Notes under the pieces: model-generated
What the model saw: only the letters and a program-made list of their open reading frames with translations
Told to the model about the DNA's origin: nothing
Databases searched by the model: none
Shown here: positions 6,848 to 15,157 of the stretch, piece after piece
How the letters are laid out: the number at the start of each line of letters is the position of its first letter
Numbering within the stretch: the stretch's first letter is position 1
Translations under genes and position numbers: made by a program
NCBI GenBank assembly: GCA_002409745.1
Contig: DHOU01000019.1
Span: 1-18,720 of the forward strand
From: Bacteroidales bacterium UBA5382
GTDB taxonomy: Bacteria; Bacteroidota; Bacteroidia; Bacteroidales; Dysgonomonadaceae
Length of the DNA: 18,720 nucleotides
Direction of reading: 5' to 3'

Positions 6848-9406
6848 ATGAAAAAAGTCATGATGATGATCCTCGGAGCTTTATTTTGCTTCTCGATGGA
6901 AGCACAAAAAGCGTCGGAAGTTTACTTGCCACTCAACGATGGCTGGCAATTTACACAAACCGGCAAAAACGATTGGCGGGACGCCGAAGTGCCGGGATCG
7001 GTACAACGCGATTTGATTCGCTATAAAGTATTACCCGATCCGTATTACGGCACGAATGAAAAGAAGGTACAATGGCCCGAAAAGGAGGATTGGGATTTCA
7101 AAAAAACGTTCTCTGTCACCGCCGAACAACTGAAGTACGACGATGCCGTAATCTTTTTTGAAGGACTCGATACCCATGCCGACATCTTTTTAAATGGCTC
7201 GCGTATTTTTCAATCGGCAAACATGTTCGTCGGGCACAAAGTGTCGGTGAAAAACGTTCTTCGCGAAGGAGACAACAAGTTGTACATTCGCTTTCATTCG
7301 CCCGTCACCTATATGGAGCCGGCGTATTTGACCAACGGCTATAACTATCCGGCCGGAAACGATCATAGCGACCTCAAGATGAGCGTTTTCTCACGCAAAG
7401 CGCCTTACCAGTTCGGCTGGGACTGGGGAATGCGGCTCGTTCAGATGGGGATCTGGAAACCGGTGTCGCTCACCTTTTATAATCAGGCACGCATCGAGGA
7501 TTATTTCGTCAAGCAAACATCCGTCGGTAAAGAAAAGGCCGAGATAGAGCATCGAGTTGAAGTCTACTCCGTAACCGAAGGCCCGGCGACCTTGTCGGTC
7601 AGCGCTTCATTCGATAACAAACCGGTTGAAACGGTGCAGAAGGACGTGGTATTGCAAAAAGGAAAAAACATCGTTTCGCTGCCCATGACCGTCAAGAACC
7701 CTCATTTATGGATGCCGGCCGGCTGGGGAGAACAATATCTATACGATTTTTCGGTGACCCTCTCGATCCGCGACCAAGCGATTGCGCAAACAACCGAACG
7801 CACCGGCTTCCGTTCCGTACGTCTCGTACAAGAGAAGGACGAACACGGACGGTCGTTCTACTTCGAAGTGAACGGTATCCCTTTGTTCGCCAAAGGCGCG
7901 AATTATATTCCCGGAGAAATCCTGCGCACCCAACAAGATTCGGCTTACTACGAACGGCTTTTCGATCATGTCACCTCGGCAAATATGAATATGCTTCGCG
8001 TATGGGGCGGCGGTACCTACGAAGACCATTACTTTTATCGCCTCGCCGATGAAAAAGGCATTCTCATCTGGCAGGATTTTATTTTCGGATGCGTCCCCTA
8101 CCCTTCGGATGATGCCTTTCTGGCAAACGTTGCCGAAGAAGCCGTCTACAATATCAAGCGTCTGCGAAACCACGCCTCGCTGGCATTCTGGTGCGGCAAT
8201 AACGAAATATACGAAGGAATCAATTATTGGGGATGGGATAAGGAATATCCTTCGGAAGTGCTCGACGAATGGCGTCGCGGCTATGACAAGACTTTCCGCG
8301 AATTGATCCCCTCGCTGGTGACGGAATATGACGGCACACGCAGCTATATCCACGGTTCGCCCTACGATTCCAACTGGGGGCGTCCCGAAAAATTCAGCGC
8401 CAGCGACGTTCACGATTGGGGATTATGGCACGGACGCATGCCTTTCGAAGCGATGGCGGACAGGTTGCCCCGCTTTGCCAGCGAATTCGGATTCCAATCC
8501 TTTCCCGAAATGAAGACCATTCGCACGTTTGCCGAAGAAAAAGATTTCGACATCAACTCCGATGTAATGAAAACGCATCAAAAAAGCGGTATCGGCAACC
8601 AGGCGATCAAAGAATACATGGAAATGTATTATCATACGCCTAAAAACTTCGAAGATTTCATCTATGTCGGCCTTATCATGCAAGGCAACGGCATGGAGGA
8701 AGCCGTGGAAGCCAATCGCCGCGGACGGCCTTATTGCATGGGCGCCCTTTACTGGCAAATCAATGACGACTGGCCCGTAGTTTCGTGGTCGAGTATCGAT
8801 TATTACCAAAACTGGAAAGCGCAACATTACAAGATGAGAAATGTGTTTGCACCGCTGGCTTTAGGTGTGGAACATAAAAACAATGTCCTCACCTACTTCA
8901 CCATGTCCGATAACCTGCAAGATATCGACGGCTTGCAACTACACGTACAAGTGCTCGACTTTTCGGGAAAGAAACTGAAGTCGTTTACCGAAAAGATATC
9001 GGCCAAAGCCAATGCCAGCACTCGGGTAAAAGCGTTCAACACATCGGAGCTGGTTACGGAAGAGGAGAAACACCGTGTCGTCATACACGCATGGTTGAGC
9101 GATAAGAAAGGTGCTGTGATCTCGCAGCGGAACTATTATTTCTACTGGCCCAATAAACTGGAACTGCCGGAAACGGCCGTCCATCATACGGTGAAGTATG
9201 CCGATGGAAAATATACGGTCACCTTATCCGGTAAGAAACTGGCAAAAGACGTGTTCGTGGAAATTCCGGTACTAGGCGCATCGTTTAGCGATAACTTCTT
9301 CGACTTGCTTCCGGGCGAAAAGAAAACCATCGTCATAACGTCTCCCGAATTGAAAGCTTCGGCTAAAACACCCGTCACGGTGAAACATTTGCGAGAGACG
9401 TATTAA
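6848..9406 (+). CDS. Secreted beta-mannosidase, glycoside hydrolase family 2
   Basis: GH2 beta-mannosidases release mannose from the non-reducing end of manno-oligosaccharides. This 852-residue protein begins with a signal peptide (MKKVMMMILGALFCFSMEAQ) without a lipobox, so a periplasmic location is likely. An N-terminal sugar-binding domain, an Ig-like domain and a TIM barrel follow. The acid/base is E453 in WCGNNEI and the nucleophile E546 in ASEFGFQS. Length and residue spacing are close to B. thetaiotaomicron BtMan2A (nucleophile E555, from memory). The barrel motifs RVWGGGTYE and WQDFIFGC fit beta-mannosidase rather than beta-galactosidase. The frame is open to 6761, but that ATG adds charged residues before the signal peptide, so 6848 is used. 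No other mannan gene is nearby, so it is not in a visible polysaccharide utilisation locus. Confidence 0.93.
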   Translation: MKKVMMMILGALFCFSMEAQKASEVYLPLNDGWQFTQTGKNDWRDAEVPGSVQRDLIRYKVLPDPYYGTNEKKVQWPEKEDWDFKKTFSVTAEQLKYDDAVIFFEGLDTHADIFLNGSRIFQSANMFVGHKVSVKNVLREGDNKLYIRFHSPVTYMEPAYLTNGYNYPAGNDHSDLKMSVFSRKAPYQFGWDWGMRLVQMGIWKPVSLTFYNQARIEDYFVKQTSVGKEKAEIEHRVEVYSVTEGPATLSVSASFDNKPVETVQKDVVLQKGKNIVSLPMTVKNPHLWMPAGWGEQYLYDFSVTLSIRDQAIAQTTERTGFRSVRLVQEKDEHGRSFYFEVNGIPLFAKGANYIPGEILRTQQDSAYYERLFDHVTSANMNMLRVWGGGTYEDHYFYRLADEKGILIWQDFIFGCVPYPSDDAFLANVAEEAVYNIKRLRNHASLAFWCGNNEIYEGINYWGWDKEYPSEVLDEWRRGYDKTFRELIPSLVTEYDGTRSYIHGSPYDSNWGRPEKFSASDVHDWGLWHGRMPFEAMADRLPRFASEFGFQSFPEMKTIRTFAEEKDFDINSDVMKTHQKSGIGNQAIKEYMEMYYHTPKNFEDFIYVGLIMQGNGMEEAVEANRRGRPYCMGALYWQINDDWPVVSWSSIDYYQNWKAQHYKMRNVFAPLALGVEHKNNVLTYFTMSDNLQDIDGLQLHVQVLDFSGKKLKSFTEKISAKANASTRVKAFNTSELVTEEEKHRVVIHAWLSDKKGAVISQRNYYFYWPNKLELPETAVHHTVKYADGKYTVTLSGKKLAKDVFVEIPVLGASFSDNFFDLLPGEKKTIVITSPELKASAKTPVTVKHLRETY

Positions 9407-9409
9407 AAT

Positions 9410-9436
9410 GGAGATTGGAGATTGGAGATTGGAGGA
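9410..9436 (+). repeat. GGAGATT heptamer repeat between the beta-mannosidase gene and proS
   Basis: Three perfect GGAGATT units (9410-9416, 9417-9423, 9424-9430) and a partial fourth (GGAGGA) start four bases after the beta-mannosidase stop. The TTG at 9429-9431 of the last unit also serves as the -33 element of the predicted proS promoter. Confidence 0.9.
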
Positions 9437-9460
9437 TGCGAAAATAAATTTGTATCTTTG
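9429..9460 (+). promoter_or_regulatory. Predicted proS promoter
   Basis: TTG (9429-9431), a 21-base spacer and TATCTTTG (9453-9460) match the Bacteroidetes consensus. The predicted start near 9467 leaves a leader of about 30 bases to the ATG at 9499. Confidence 0.6.
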
Positions 9461-9498
9461 CATCCTTAAATAAAAAATATTCAATCGATAAATAGTAT

Positions 9499-10980
9499 AT
9501 GGCAAAGGAATTGAAAGAACTTACGCCGCGAAGCAAAGACTATTCGCAGTGGTATCTCGACTTGGTTATCAAAGCCGACCTGGCAGAAAATTCGGCCGTA
9601 CGCGGCTGCATGGTGATAAAGCCCTATGGCTACGCTATCTGGGAAAAGATGCAACGCCAACTCGACGATATGTTCAAAGAAACGGGGCATGTCAATGCGT
9701 ACTTCCCGTTATTCATTCCCAAATCATTTTTCAGCCGTGAAGCCGACCACGTGGAAGGTTTCGCTAAAGAATGCGCGGTAGTAACCCACTATCGACTAAA
9801 GAATTCCCCCGACGGAAAAGGTGTGATCGTCGATCCGGCGGCTAAACTCGAAGAGGAACTCATCGTCCGCCCCACTTCCGAAACCATTATCTGGAGTACT
9901 TATAAGAATTGGATCCAATCGTATCGTGACCTGCCGCTGCTCATCAATCAATGGGCGAACGTCGTGCGATGGGAAATGCGTACCCGTCTGTTTCTGCGTA
10001 CCGCTGAATTCCTGTGGCAGGAAGGCCATACGGCGCATGCCACCGCCGACGAAGCCGTGGAAGAAGCCCGACGAATGCTCGACGTATACGCCGAATTCGC
10101 GGAAAATTATATGGCCATGCCGGTGATCAAAGGCACAAAATCGGCCTCGGAACGTTTTGCCGGAGCGCTCGACACTTATACTATCGAAGCGATGATGCAA
10201 GACGGCAAAGCGTTGCAATCGGGCACTTCGCACTTCCTGGGGCAGAATTTTGCCAAAGCCTTCGATGTGCAGTTTACCGATAAAAACGGCAAGCTCGATT
10301 ATGTGTGGGCGACTTCATGGGGCGTTTCGACCCGCTTGATGGGGGCGCTCATCATGTCGCACAGCGATGATAACGGGTTGGTACTGCCTCCCAAATTGGC
10401 TCCACATCAGGTAGTCATCGTTCCCATTTACCGGAACGACGAACAACTGGCGGAGATCGATGAAAAAGTTGCAGGCATTGTCCAACGTTTGAAATCGCTG
10501 GGCATTAGCGTGAAATACGATAATTCGGACAATAAAAAGCCGGGATGGAAGTTTGCCGAATATGAACTGAAAGGTGTTCCGGTGCGCTTAGCCATCGGCG
10601 GGCGTGATTTGGAGAATAACACCATCGAAGTGATGCGGCGCGATACCTTAACCAAAGAAACGGTTTCATGCGACGGCATCGAGCAAAGGGTCAAAGACCT
10701 TCTCGACGACATCCAACAAAACATCTATCAAAAGGCATTCGACTTCAGAGTCTCGCAAACGCGGGAAGTCAACTCGTATGACGAATTTAAAGTTGAGATT
10801 GAAAAAGGAGGCTTCTTGCTATGCCATTGGGACGGAACTCCTGAAACGGAGGAATTGATTAAAAACGAAACCAAAGCTACGATTCGCTGCATTCCGCTCG
10901 AAGGGGATAAAACTCCGGGCAAATGTATGGTAACGGGCAAACCTTCGGCCCAACGCGTTATCTTCGCCCGGTCGTATTAA
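9499..10980 (+). CDS. proS: Prolyl-tRNA synthetase (archaeal/eukaryotic-type ProRS)
   Basis: This class II synthetase attaches proline to tRNA-Pro. It is the short form (493 residues), without the editing insertion of the bacterial type. Class II landmarks are clear: RPTSETI (124-130), motif 2 as RWEMR...[10 protein letters not shown] (157-180) and motif 3 as [16 protein letters not shown] (275-290). An anticodon-binding domain (about 300-400) is followed by a C-terminal domain with a reduced zinc site (LCHWDGT and TIRCIP segments) and the terminal FARSY; a final tyrosine is typical of archaeal-type ProRS. The ATG at 9499 follows an A/T-rich leader and a good promoter. A long heptamer repeat starts right after its stop codon, and menA may be read from the same transcript. 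Confidence 0.97.
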   Translation: MAKELKELTPRSKDYSQWYLDLVIKADLAENSAVRGCMVIKPYGYAIWEKMQRQLDDMFKETGHVNAYFPLFIPKSFFSREADHVEGFAKECAVVTHYRLKNSPDGKGVIVDPAAKLEEELIVRPTSETIIWSTYKNWIQSYRDLPLLINQWANVVRWEMRTRLFLRTAEFLWQEGHTAHATADEAVEEARRMLDVYAEFAENYMAMPVIKGTKSASERFAGALDTYTIEAMMQDGKALQSGTSHFLGQNFAKAFDVQFTDKNGKLDYVWATSWGVSTRLMGALIMSHSDDNGLVLPPKLAPHQVVIVPIYRNDEQLAEIDEKVAGIVQRLKSLGISVKYDNSDNKKPGWKFAEYELKGVPVRLAIGGRDLENNTIEVMRRDTLTKETVSCDGIEQRVKDLLDDIQQNIYQKAFDFRVSQTREVNSYDEFKVEIEKGGFLLCHWDGTPETEELIKNETKATIRCIPLEGDKTPGKCMVTGKPSAQRVIFARSY

Positions 10981-10983
10981 ACT

Positions 10984-11075
10984 GGAGATTAGAGATTGGA
11001 GATTGGTAAATGGTAATTCGTAATTCGTAATTCGTAATTCGTAATTCGTAATTTGTAATTTGTAATTTGTAATTA
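10984..11075 (+). repeat. 13-unit heptamer repeat tract between proS and menA
   Basis: Starting three bases after the proS stop, 13 heptamers run in one register: GGAGATT, AGAGATT, GGAGATT, GGTAAAT, GGTAATT, CGTAATT five times and TGTAATT three times (10984-11074). The GGAGATT and GTAATTC types therefore merge without a phase break. The tract ends about six bases before the menA GTG. Read as codons it gives meaningless 7-residue repeats (LRITNYE type on the minus strand). Confidence 0.93.
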
Positions 11076-11080
11076 TAAAC

Positions 11081-11986
11081 GTGGCATCTGCAAAAGATTG
11101 GATAGAAGCATTCCGGCCAAGGACGTTGTTTCTTGCGGTAGGAGCGGTCGTTCTCGGCAATGGCTTGGCCTTTCACGAGTCCGGGCTCAACGCCGTTACG
11201 TTTATCCTGACATTGCTCCTGGCAATGAGCATGCAAGGGCTGACCAACATGGCTAACGACTTAGGCGATTACCTGAAAGGAACCGACATCACCGGTAAAC
11301 GACAAGGACCCACACGCACCGTACAAGGCGGAAAGATAACCCCTTCTCTTATGAAAAGGGGAATCGGTCTCGTTATCCTTTTTGTTGCAGCTATCGGCGC
11401 ACTACTCGTATTGCGGGTGGCCGAAGCCATCGGCTGGAAGTGGGTGCTGATTATGTTGGGCATCGGTGCGTGTGCAATTTTGGCGGCGGTGTTTTATACG
11501 GTCGGAAAGAATGCATACGGATACAAAGGATGGGGCGATTTTTTTGCATTCTTATTCTTTGGTCCCGTAGCCGTCATCGGATCTTATTTCCTGCAAACAT
11601 TCTCCTTGGATTTCCAACCGGTACTGCCGGCAAGCGGACTGGGATTCATCAGCACCATGATCTTGAACATAAACAATATGCGGGATATCGATAACGACCG
11701 TTCATCGGGCAAAATCACTGTCGCCTCGCGCTTAGGATTGGCCAATGCGCGCATTTATCATGCGCTGCTCACTTTCGGCATGTTCACTTGTTTCCTGCAA
11801 TATAGTTTTCTATTTGCCCCGGCTCCCTGGTACCGATACTTGTATGCAATCGTATTCCTTTTTCAATTGAAAATACTCAACGATCTTTTCCAAAAACAAA
11901 ATAAGGCGATGGATCCCTACTTACGACTCACCTCTATGTCAGGCCTGTTACTGGCTATCGTCTTTTCGATATGTATTAATATCTAA
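11081..11986 (+). CDS. menA: 1,4-dihydroxy-2-naphthoate prenyltransferase (UbiA family)
   Basis: MenA attaches the polyprenyl chain to 1,4-dihydroxy-2-naphthoate in menaquinone synthesis, in the inner membrane. The 301-residue protein opens with the MenA-like WIEAFRPRTL segment and has about eight hydrophobic helices. The first aspartate motif is NDLGDYLKGTD (D60, D63, D69) and the second is NNMRDIDNDR (D202, D204, D206), the Mg-diphosphate sites of UbiA enzymes. The first usable codon is GTG at 11081, and homology starts only a few residues in, so GTG is accepted. The GTG lies right behind the heptamer tract, with no clear ribosome binding site. It may be co-transcribed with proS; the TGTAATT units resemble an imperfect -7 box but do not fit TAnnTTTG exactly. 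Confidence 0.92.
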   Translation: MASAKDWIEAFRPRTLFLAVGAVVLGNGLAFHESGLNAVTFILTLLLAMSMQGLTNMANDLGDYLKGTDITGKRQGPTRTVQGGKITPSLMKRGIGLVILFVAAIGALLVLRVAEAIGWKWVLIMLGIGACAILAAVFYTVGKNAYGYKGWGDFFAFLFFGPVAVIGSYFLQTFSLDFQPVLPASGLGFISTMILNINNMRDIDNDRSSGKITVASRLGLANARIYHALLTFGMFTCFLQYSFLFAPAPWYRYLYAIVFLFQLKILNDLFQKQNKAMDPYLRLTSMSGLLLAIVFSICINI

Positions 11987-12062
11987 AACCCGCTCTCATT
12001 TACGTCTTCTCACTTTCAGACTTGTGCCGGTTCCGTTTACGCGTCGGATAAAAAACAAAGAA

Positions 12063-12092
12063 GACAGGGCGAAGATCGCTCCCAGCCCTGTC
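12063..12092 (-). terminator. Hairpin, probable terminator of the susCD-type operon
   Basis: GACAGGGC (12063-12070) pairs perfectly with GCCCTGTC (12085-12092) around a 14-base loop. On the minus strand the stem is followed by a T-rich run (TTCTTTGTTTTTT), so it best suits the lipoprotein operon; on the plus strand only AAAATT follows. Confidence 0.6.
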
Positions 12093-12099
12093 CAAAATT

Positions 12100-12154
12100 C
12101 CTTTCAATAGAGTTTAATTTTTTGTAGAGTTTATGTAAAAAATTAATTGAAAGG
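12100..12154. terminator. A/T-rich bipartite hairpin, possible bidirectional terminator
   Basis: TTAATTTTTT and AAAAAATTAA form a 10-bp inner stem with a 13-base loop. Outer arms CCTTTCAA and TTGAAAGG add 8 bp across a 6-base bulge on the left. It lies between the converging menA and lipoprotein genes. Confidence 0.5.
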
Positions 12155-12187
12155 TTTTATCTTCTAATGATTTTTCAATACCCTCAT

Positions 12188-12862
12188 TTAAAACTGATCT
12201 TCCGGATAACCGGTGTAACGATATCCTTCAATCACATAAGGAATATCCAACGAAGGCTTCGGGAGTATCGACTCTACTTTCCATTTATATTCCGGAACGT
12301 TGGGATTAACCCTTTCTCCTTCGGGAATCTCATAACTCTTGTAAGTTATAGATGCTCCTTTTAAAGAAAACTTCAAATAGAGGCTGTCGACTTGATTACC
12401 GCCCAAACTTGTTCCTTGCTTCGGAAGAATTTTGCCTTCGAGTAAAACAGTCTTGATCATCCAGCGATCTTGAGACATGACGCTGTCAGAACGATAAACA
12501 GCAAGTTGAGGCAAGACGCTCAGAGAATCCGAATTGGAATCCAGGTCATTGAAATCGTCGCTTTTGGATTTAAATCCCGTACTGTTTCCTTCCAAGAAAA
12601 GCTTACTCTTGACACCCAGATCTCCATTTTTATGGAATTCTACCCATATTTCATTCGAGATATTTTGAGTCGTATTGTAAATCAACAATTCGGTGCCGTC
12701 ATATCCCCAGTAAGTGGGCGTTTTATCATCCGGATTATATCCGCTGATCACATATCTGCCGGCATATTCTAACGTTTCACTGTCCCATACATCTACGTTC
12801 GGTTCGCAGGAGGAAATCAAAAGTGTGATTCCTAAGACAATATATACAATCTTATTTTTCAT
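12188..12862 (-). CDS. Surface-type lipoprotein, Lipid_bd (PF12888-like) family
   Basis: A 224-residue lipoprotein, last in the SusCD operon. The signal peptide ends in the lipobox ISSC with the lipidated cysteine at C19, followed by EPNVD. The C-terminal IEGYRYTGYPEDQF segment is typical of the family annotated as lipid-binding putative hydrolase in Bacteroidota. No catalytic residues are evident, and the hydrolase name is not supported by anything visible. In the B. thetaiotaomicron BT2261-2264 system a protein at this position is part of an outer-membrane SusCD complex; I infer a similar accessory role. It follows the DUF5011-type gene by 18 bases. Confidence 0.75.
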   Translation of the reverse strand: MKNKIVYIVLGITLLISSCEPNVDVWDSETLEYAGRYVISGYNPDDKTPTYWGYDGTELLIYNTTQNISNEIWVEFHKNGDLGVKSKLFLEGNSTGFKSKSDDFNDLDSNSDSLSVLPQLAVYRSDSVMSQDRWMIKTVLLEGKILPKQGTSLGGNQVDSLYLKFSLKGASITYKSYEIPEGERVNPNVPEYKWKVESILPKPSLDIPYVIEGYRYTGYPEDQF

Positions 12863-12880
12863 ATCTTATAATCTTCAAAT

Positions 12881-13585
12881 TTATTTTAAAACTACATTAA
12901 ACGTCATGCCGGCATATATAGCAGACCACGAGATTTCCCCCGTTTCGGAAATGCTCCCCGATAGTCCGGTTAATCCGTCTTGCCATCCGGGAACTTTACT
13001 ATCTATCAAAGTAAAATTACCGTCTTGATCTACTTTCATCGTTCCAGAAGCTGCATAACTACTCCCATAGCCAGCCCGCTGATCATAATAACCTCCTAAA
13101 AAATCTGAAACATAGAATTCGCCGTCATTAGCCGTTTGATACAAATAAATGCTGAAGTTTCCCCCATAAGTAGTTACCGTACCGGCTGCATTAATGCGGT
13201 GAGATTTAGTCCCATCAATACCGTAAGCCCCTGATGCCAGAGGAGAAGGAGCATTATTGGGTATAATTACCAAACGATTGGCAAAAGCAAATAACCCGTC
13301 ATCCGTTTTAATGATATATTTTAACGGATAACTTCCCGTTTTATTTACGTTCAAAAAACCCTTTACCTCTACCCTCGAAGTATAATCTTGTCCGGCGAAA
13401 GAGGCTGTATATCCAGGCTCCACGAATTGTTCGCCGCGCTCCCATACGATCACACTGTTCCCTTCTATTGAAATTTCAGGCACGATCGCTTCCCGCGATG
13501 CATTCACAGCGTCATCTTCACATGCGGAAAACAGCACCATTAATGCGCTCAATAGCGTACCCAATACATATATACTCTTTTTCAT
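12881..13585 (-). CDS. Surface lipoprotein with Ig-like DUF5011/BT_2262-like region
   Basis: A 234-residue lipoprotein encoded 27 bases after susD. The lipobox is LFSAC with C22, followed by EDD, an acidic signal that in Bacteroidota favours export to the cell surface. Residues about 35-110 look like one Ig-like domain of the DUF5011 type (FVEPGYTASFAGQDYTSRV, then TGSYPLKYII). The C-terminal half (about 115-234) is rich in glycine, serine and tyrosine beta-strands and resembles the BT_2262/DUF5012 family. Its place after SusD suggests a surface binding protein that helps deliver substrate. Family naming is from memory of motifs. Confidence 0.72.
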   Translation of the reverse strand: MKKSIYVLGTLLSALMVLFSACEDDAVNASREAIVPEISIEGNSVIVWERGEQFVEPGYTASFAGQDYTSRVEVKGFLNVNKTGSYPLKYIIKTDDGLFAFANRLVIIPNNAPSPLASGAYGIDGTKSHRINAAGTVTTYGGNFSIYLYQTANDGEFYVSDFLGGYYDQRAGYGSSYAASGTMKVDQDGNFTLIDSKVPGWQDGLTGLSGSISETGEISWSAIYAGMTFNVVLK

Positions 13586-13612
13586 ATCTATATAATAATT
13601 ATATGTTATAGC

Positions 13613-15130
13613 TTATTTCCCGGTTTTTTTATTCCACCATACTTTTTCGCCTACATTAGCTTTCTGCGGTAACGCATTGGCATTTCTTGTCAGAACCGCC
13701 GGAGGATACAAAGGGGATTGAGGTAGATTTCCGTTTAACTTTGCCCGCCCGTTGACGGAAATCGTCAGCTCGCCGACCGGAAAATTCATATAAGCCGTTT
13801 TCCTATCTTTCTTAATATCGATTTCATTCACCGAAGGATATTTAAGCCGATTTCTTTCAAAAAATGCTTCGATATGCTGATAATTTGCATAAGCCACCCA
13901 TTTTTGCATAGCGATCTGTTTGATATTTTCTTCTTGGGTTCCGTTAACCCATTTAGCATATCCGTCGGTAATGATATCGTTCGTTACGCCATGTTGCTTC
14001 AACGAAGCTTTTACACCTGCTTCATAATATTCTTTCGCATTTGCAGTGTTACCCGCCCGGGCATACACTTCGGCAATATAAAAGTTTACTTCCCAATCGG
14101 ACATGATGATCAAATCCATATCCGCAGTAAATCTAGCTTGGCTGTAAGCGTCCTCCTGATCAGATTTGCCATTGCCGTTCGAATCTTCTTTAGAATCGAA
14201 ATCGCCGAAGAAAGCACCTTCATACAAGCTTCCTGAGGCCGGCGAAAATAATGTTGCCATACGAGGATCATTATTTTTCTTCAAATAATCGATGAAAGAT
14301 TTGCAAGCGATGACATTGGTAGAAAGATAATTTGCACCACCTTGCTGAAATTCTCTCATCGGATGCCGTTTTCCTTCCACACCGTCCGACCAAGTATCTC
14401 CAGATATCATAGCGCTGGTTTCCAGGAAATCATTGGCTTCCACAAATGCAAGCGTCAAAGCATTATTATACTGATCGGTTTCGGAAAGCCGTAACATCAA
14501 TTTCAATTTCAGGGAATTGGCAAACCGAACCCATTCTTCCAAATCGCCTGCATATACAAAATCATATTCTTCGTCCAAAGTAGCATTTTCCAAATCAATT
14601 TTCAAGAGTTCATCCACTCTGTTCAACAAGTCTTGGTAGATTGCTTGTCCTTCATCGAATTTAGGATTAAATATTCCTTCGTCCCCTTTTAAGGCTTCCG
14701 AATAAGGGATATCCCCCCACACATCCGTGAGTAACTGCCAAGTGAAAATCGAGAGCGCTTCGGCCACAAAATAAAGACCTTTGTCTTCCAAGTCAGCCGT
14801 CGTAGTTTTGATTCTTTTCAAATCGGTCAATACCCCTGCCGTCAAATCCTGATAAGCGGTAGCAAACTCTACTTCCTCATACTCACACAGCGTTTTAAAC
14901 TGCGAGGCTGTATAATTCTGAGTCCAATATTGCACCCAGTAACCACCGCCGAAGCCGAAATCCCATCCCATTAAATTATTTCCAATAGCAACTTCTGCTC
15001 CCGGCAATAACACTTTGGCGTCAGGAATTTCTTCCAAATAATTGGGATCATGATTTACATCCAAATAATCTTTACATCCTGTAGCCAGAAGTAATCCCAA
15101 AGCGAATAATACCGTTATATATTTTTTCAT
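13613..15130 (-). CDS. SusD/RagB-family nutrient-binding outer membrane lipoprotein
   Basis: A SusD-like lid protein of 505 residues from the preferred ATG (508 from an alternative at 15137-15139). It caps the SusC barrel and binds substrate at the cell surface. The lipobox LATGC places the lipidated cysteine at C19, followed by KDYLDVNHDPN, a sequence typical of SusD proteins and of surface export. The early GGYWVQYWTQNYTASQF stretch and the later TPR-like helices (DWEVNFYIAEVYARAG) point to the SusD-like 2 group (PF12771). The ATG at 15130 gives the usual MKKYITV signal peptide start; nine more bases would add MRI. It starts 28 bases after susC. Substrate specificity cannot be read from sequence alone. 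Confidence 0.93.
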   Translation of the reverse strand: MKKYITVLFALGLLLATGCKDYLDVNHDPNYLEEIPDAKVLLPGAEVAIGNNLMGWDFGFGGGYWVQYWTQNYTASQFKTLCEYEEVEFATAYQDLTAGVLTDLKRIKTTTADLEDKGLYFVAEALSIFTWQLLTDVWGDIPYSEALKGDEGIFNPKFDEGQAIYQDLLNRVDELLKIDLENATLDEEYDFVYAGDLEEWVRFANSLKLKLMLRLSETDQYNNALTLAFVEANDFLETSAMISGDTWSDGVEGKRHPMREFQQGGANYLSTNVIACKSFIDYLKKNNDPRMATLFSPASGSLYEGAFFGDFDSKEDSNGNGKSDQEDAYSQARFTADMDLIIMSDWEVNFYIAEVYARAGNTANAKEYYEAGVKASLKQHGVTNDIITDGYAKWVNGTQEENIKQIAMQKWVAYANYQHIEAFFERNRLKYPSVNEIDIKKDRKTAYMNFPVGELTISVNGRAKLNGNLPQSPLYPPAVLTRNANALPQKANVGEKVWWNKKTGK

Positions 15131-15157
15131 AATTCTCATTATTAATTTTTATCTGTA

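Noticed and set aside
7739..8413. Long minus-strand frame of 224 codons inside the beta-mannosidase gene
   Set aside because: It lies fully within a well-supported GH2 gene and has no family resemblance or promoter; it reflects codon bias on the opposite strand.
10984..11075. CRISPR array
   Set aside because: The repeat unit is 7 bases without spacers, and there are no cas genes.
10819..11236. Minus-strand reading frames across the heptamer tract encoding LRITNYE-type repeats
   Set aside because: A 7-base unit read in codons always gives a 7-residue repeat. These frames overlap proS and menA, have no start signal, and are shadows of the DNA repeat.
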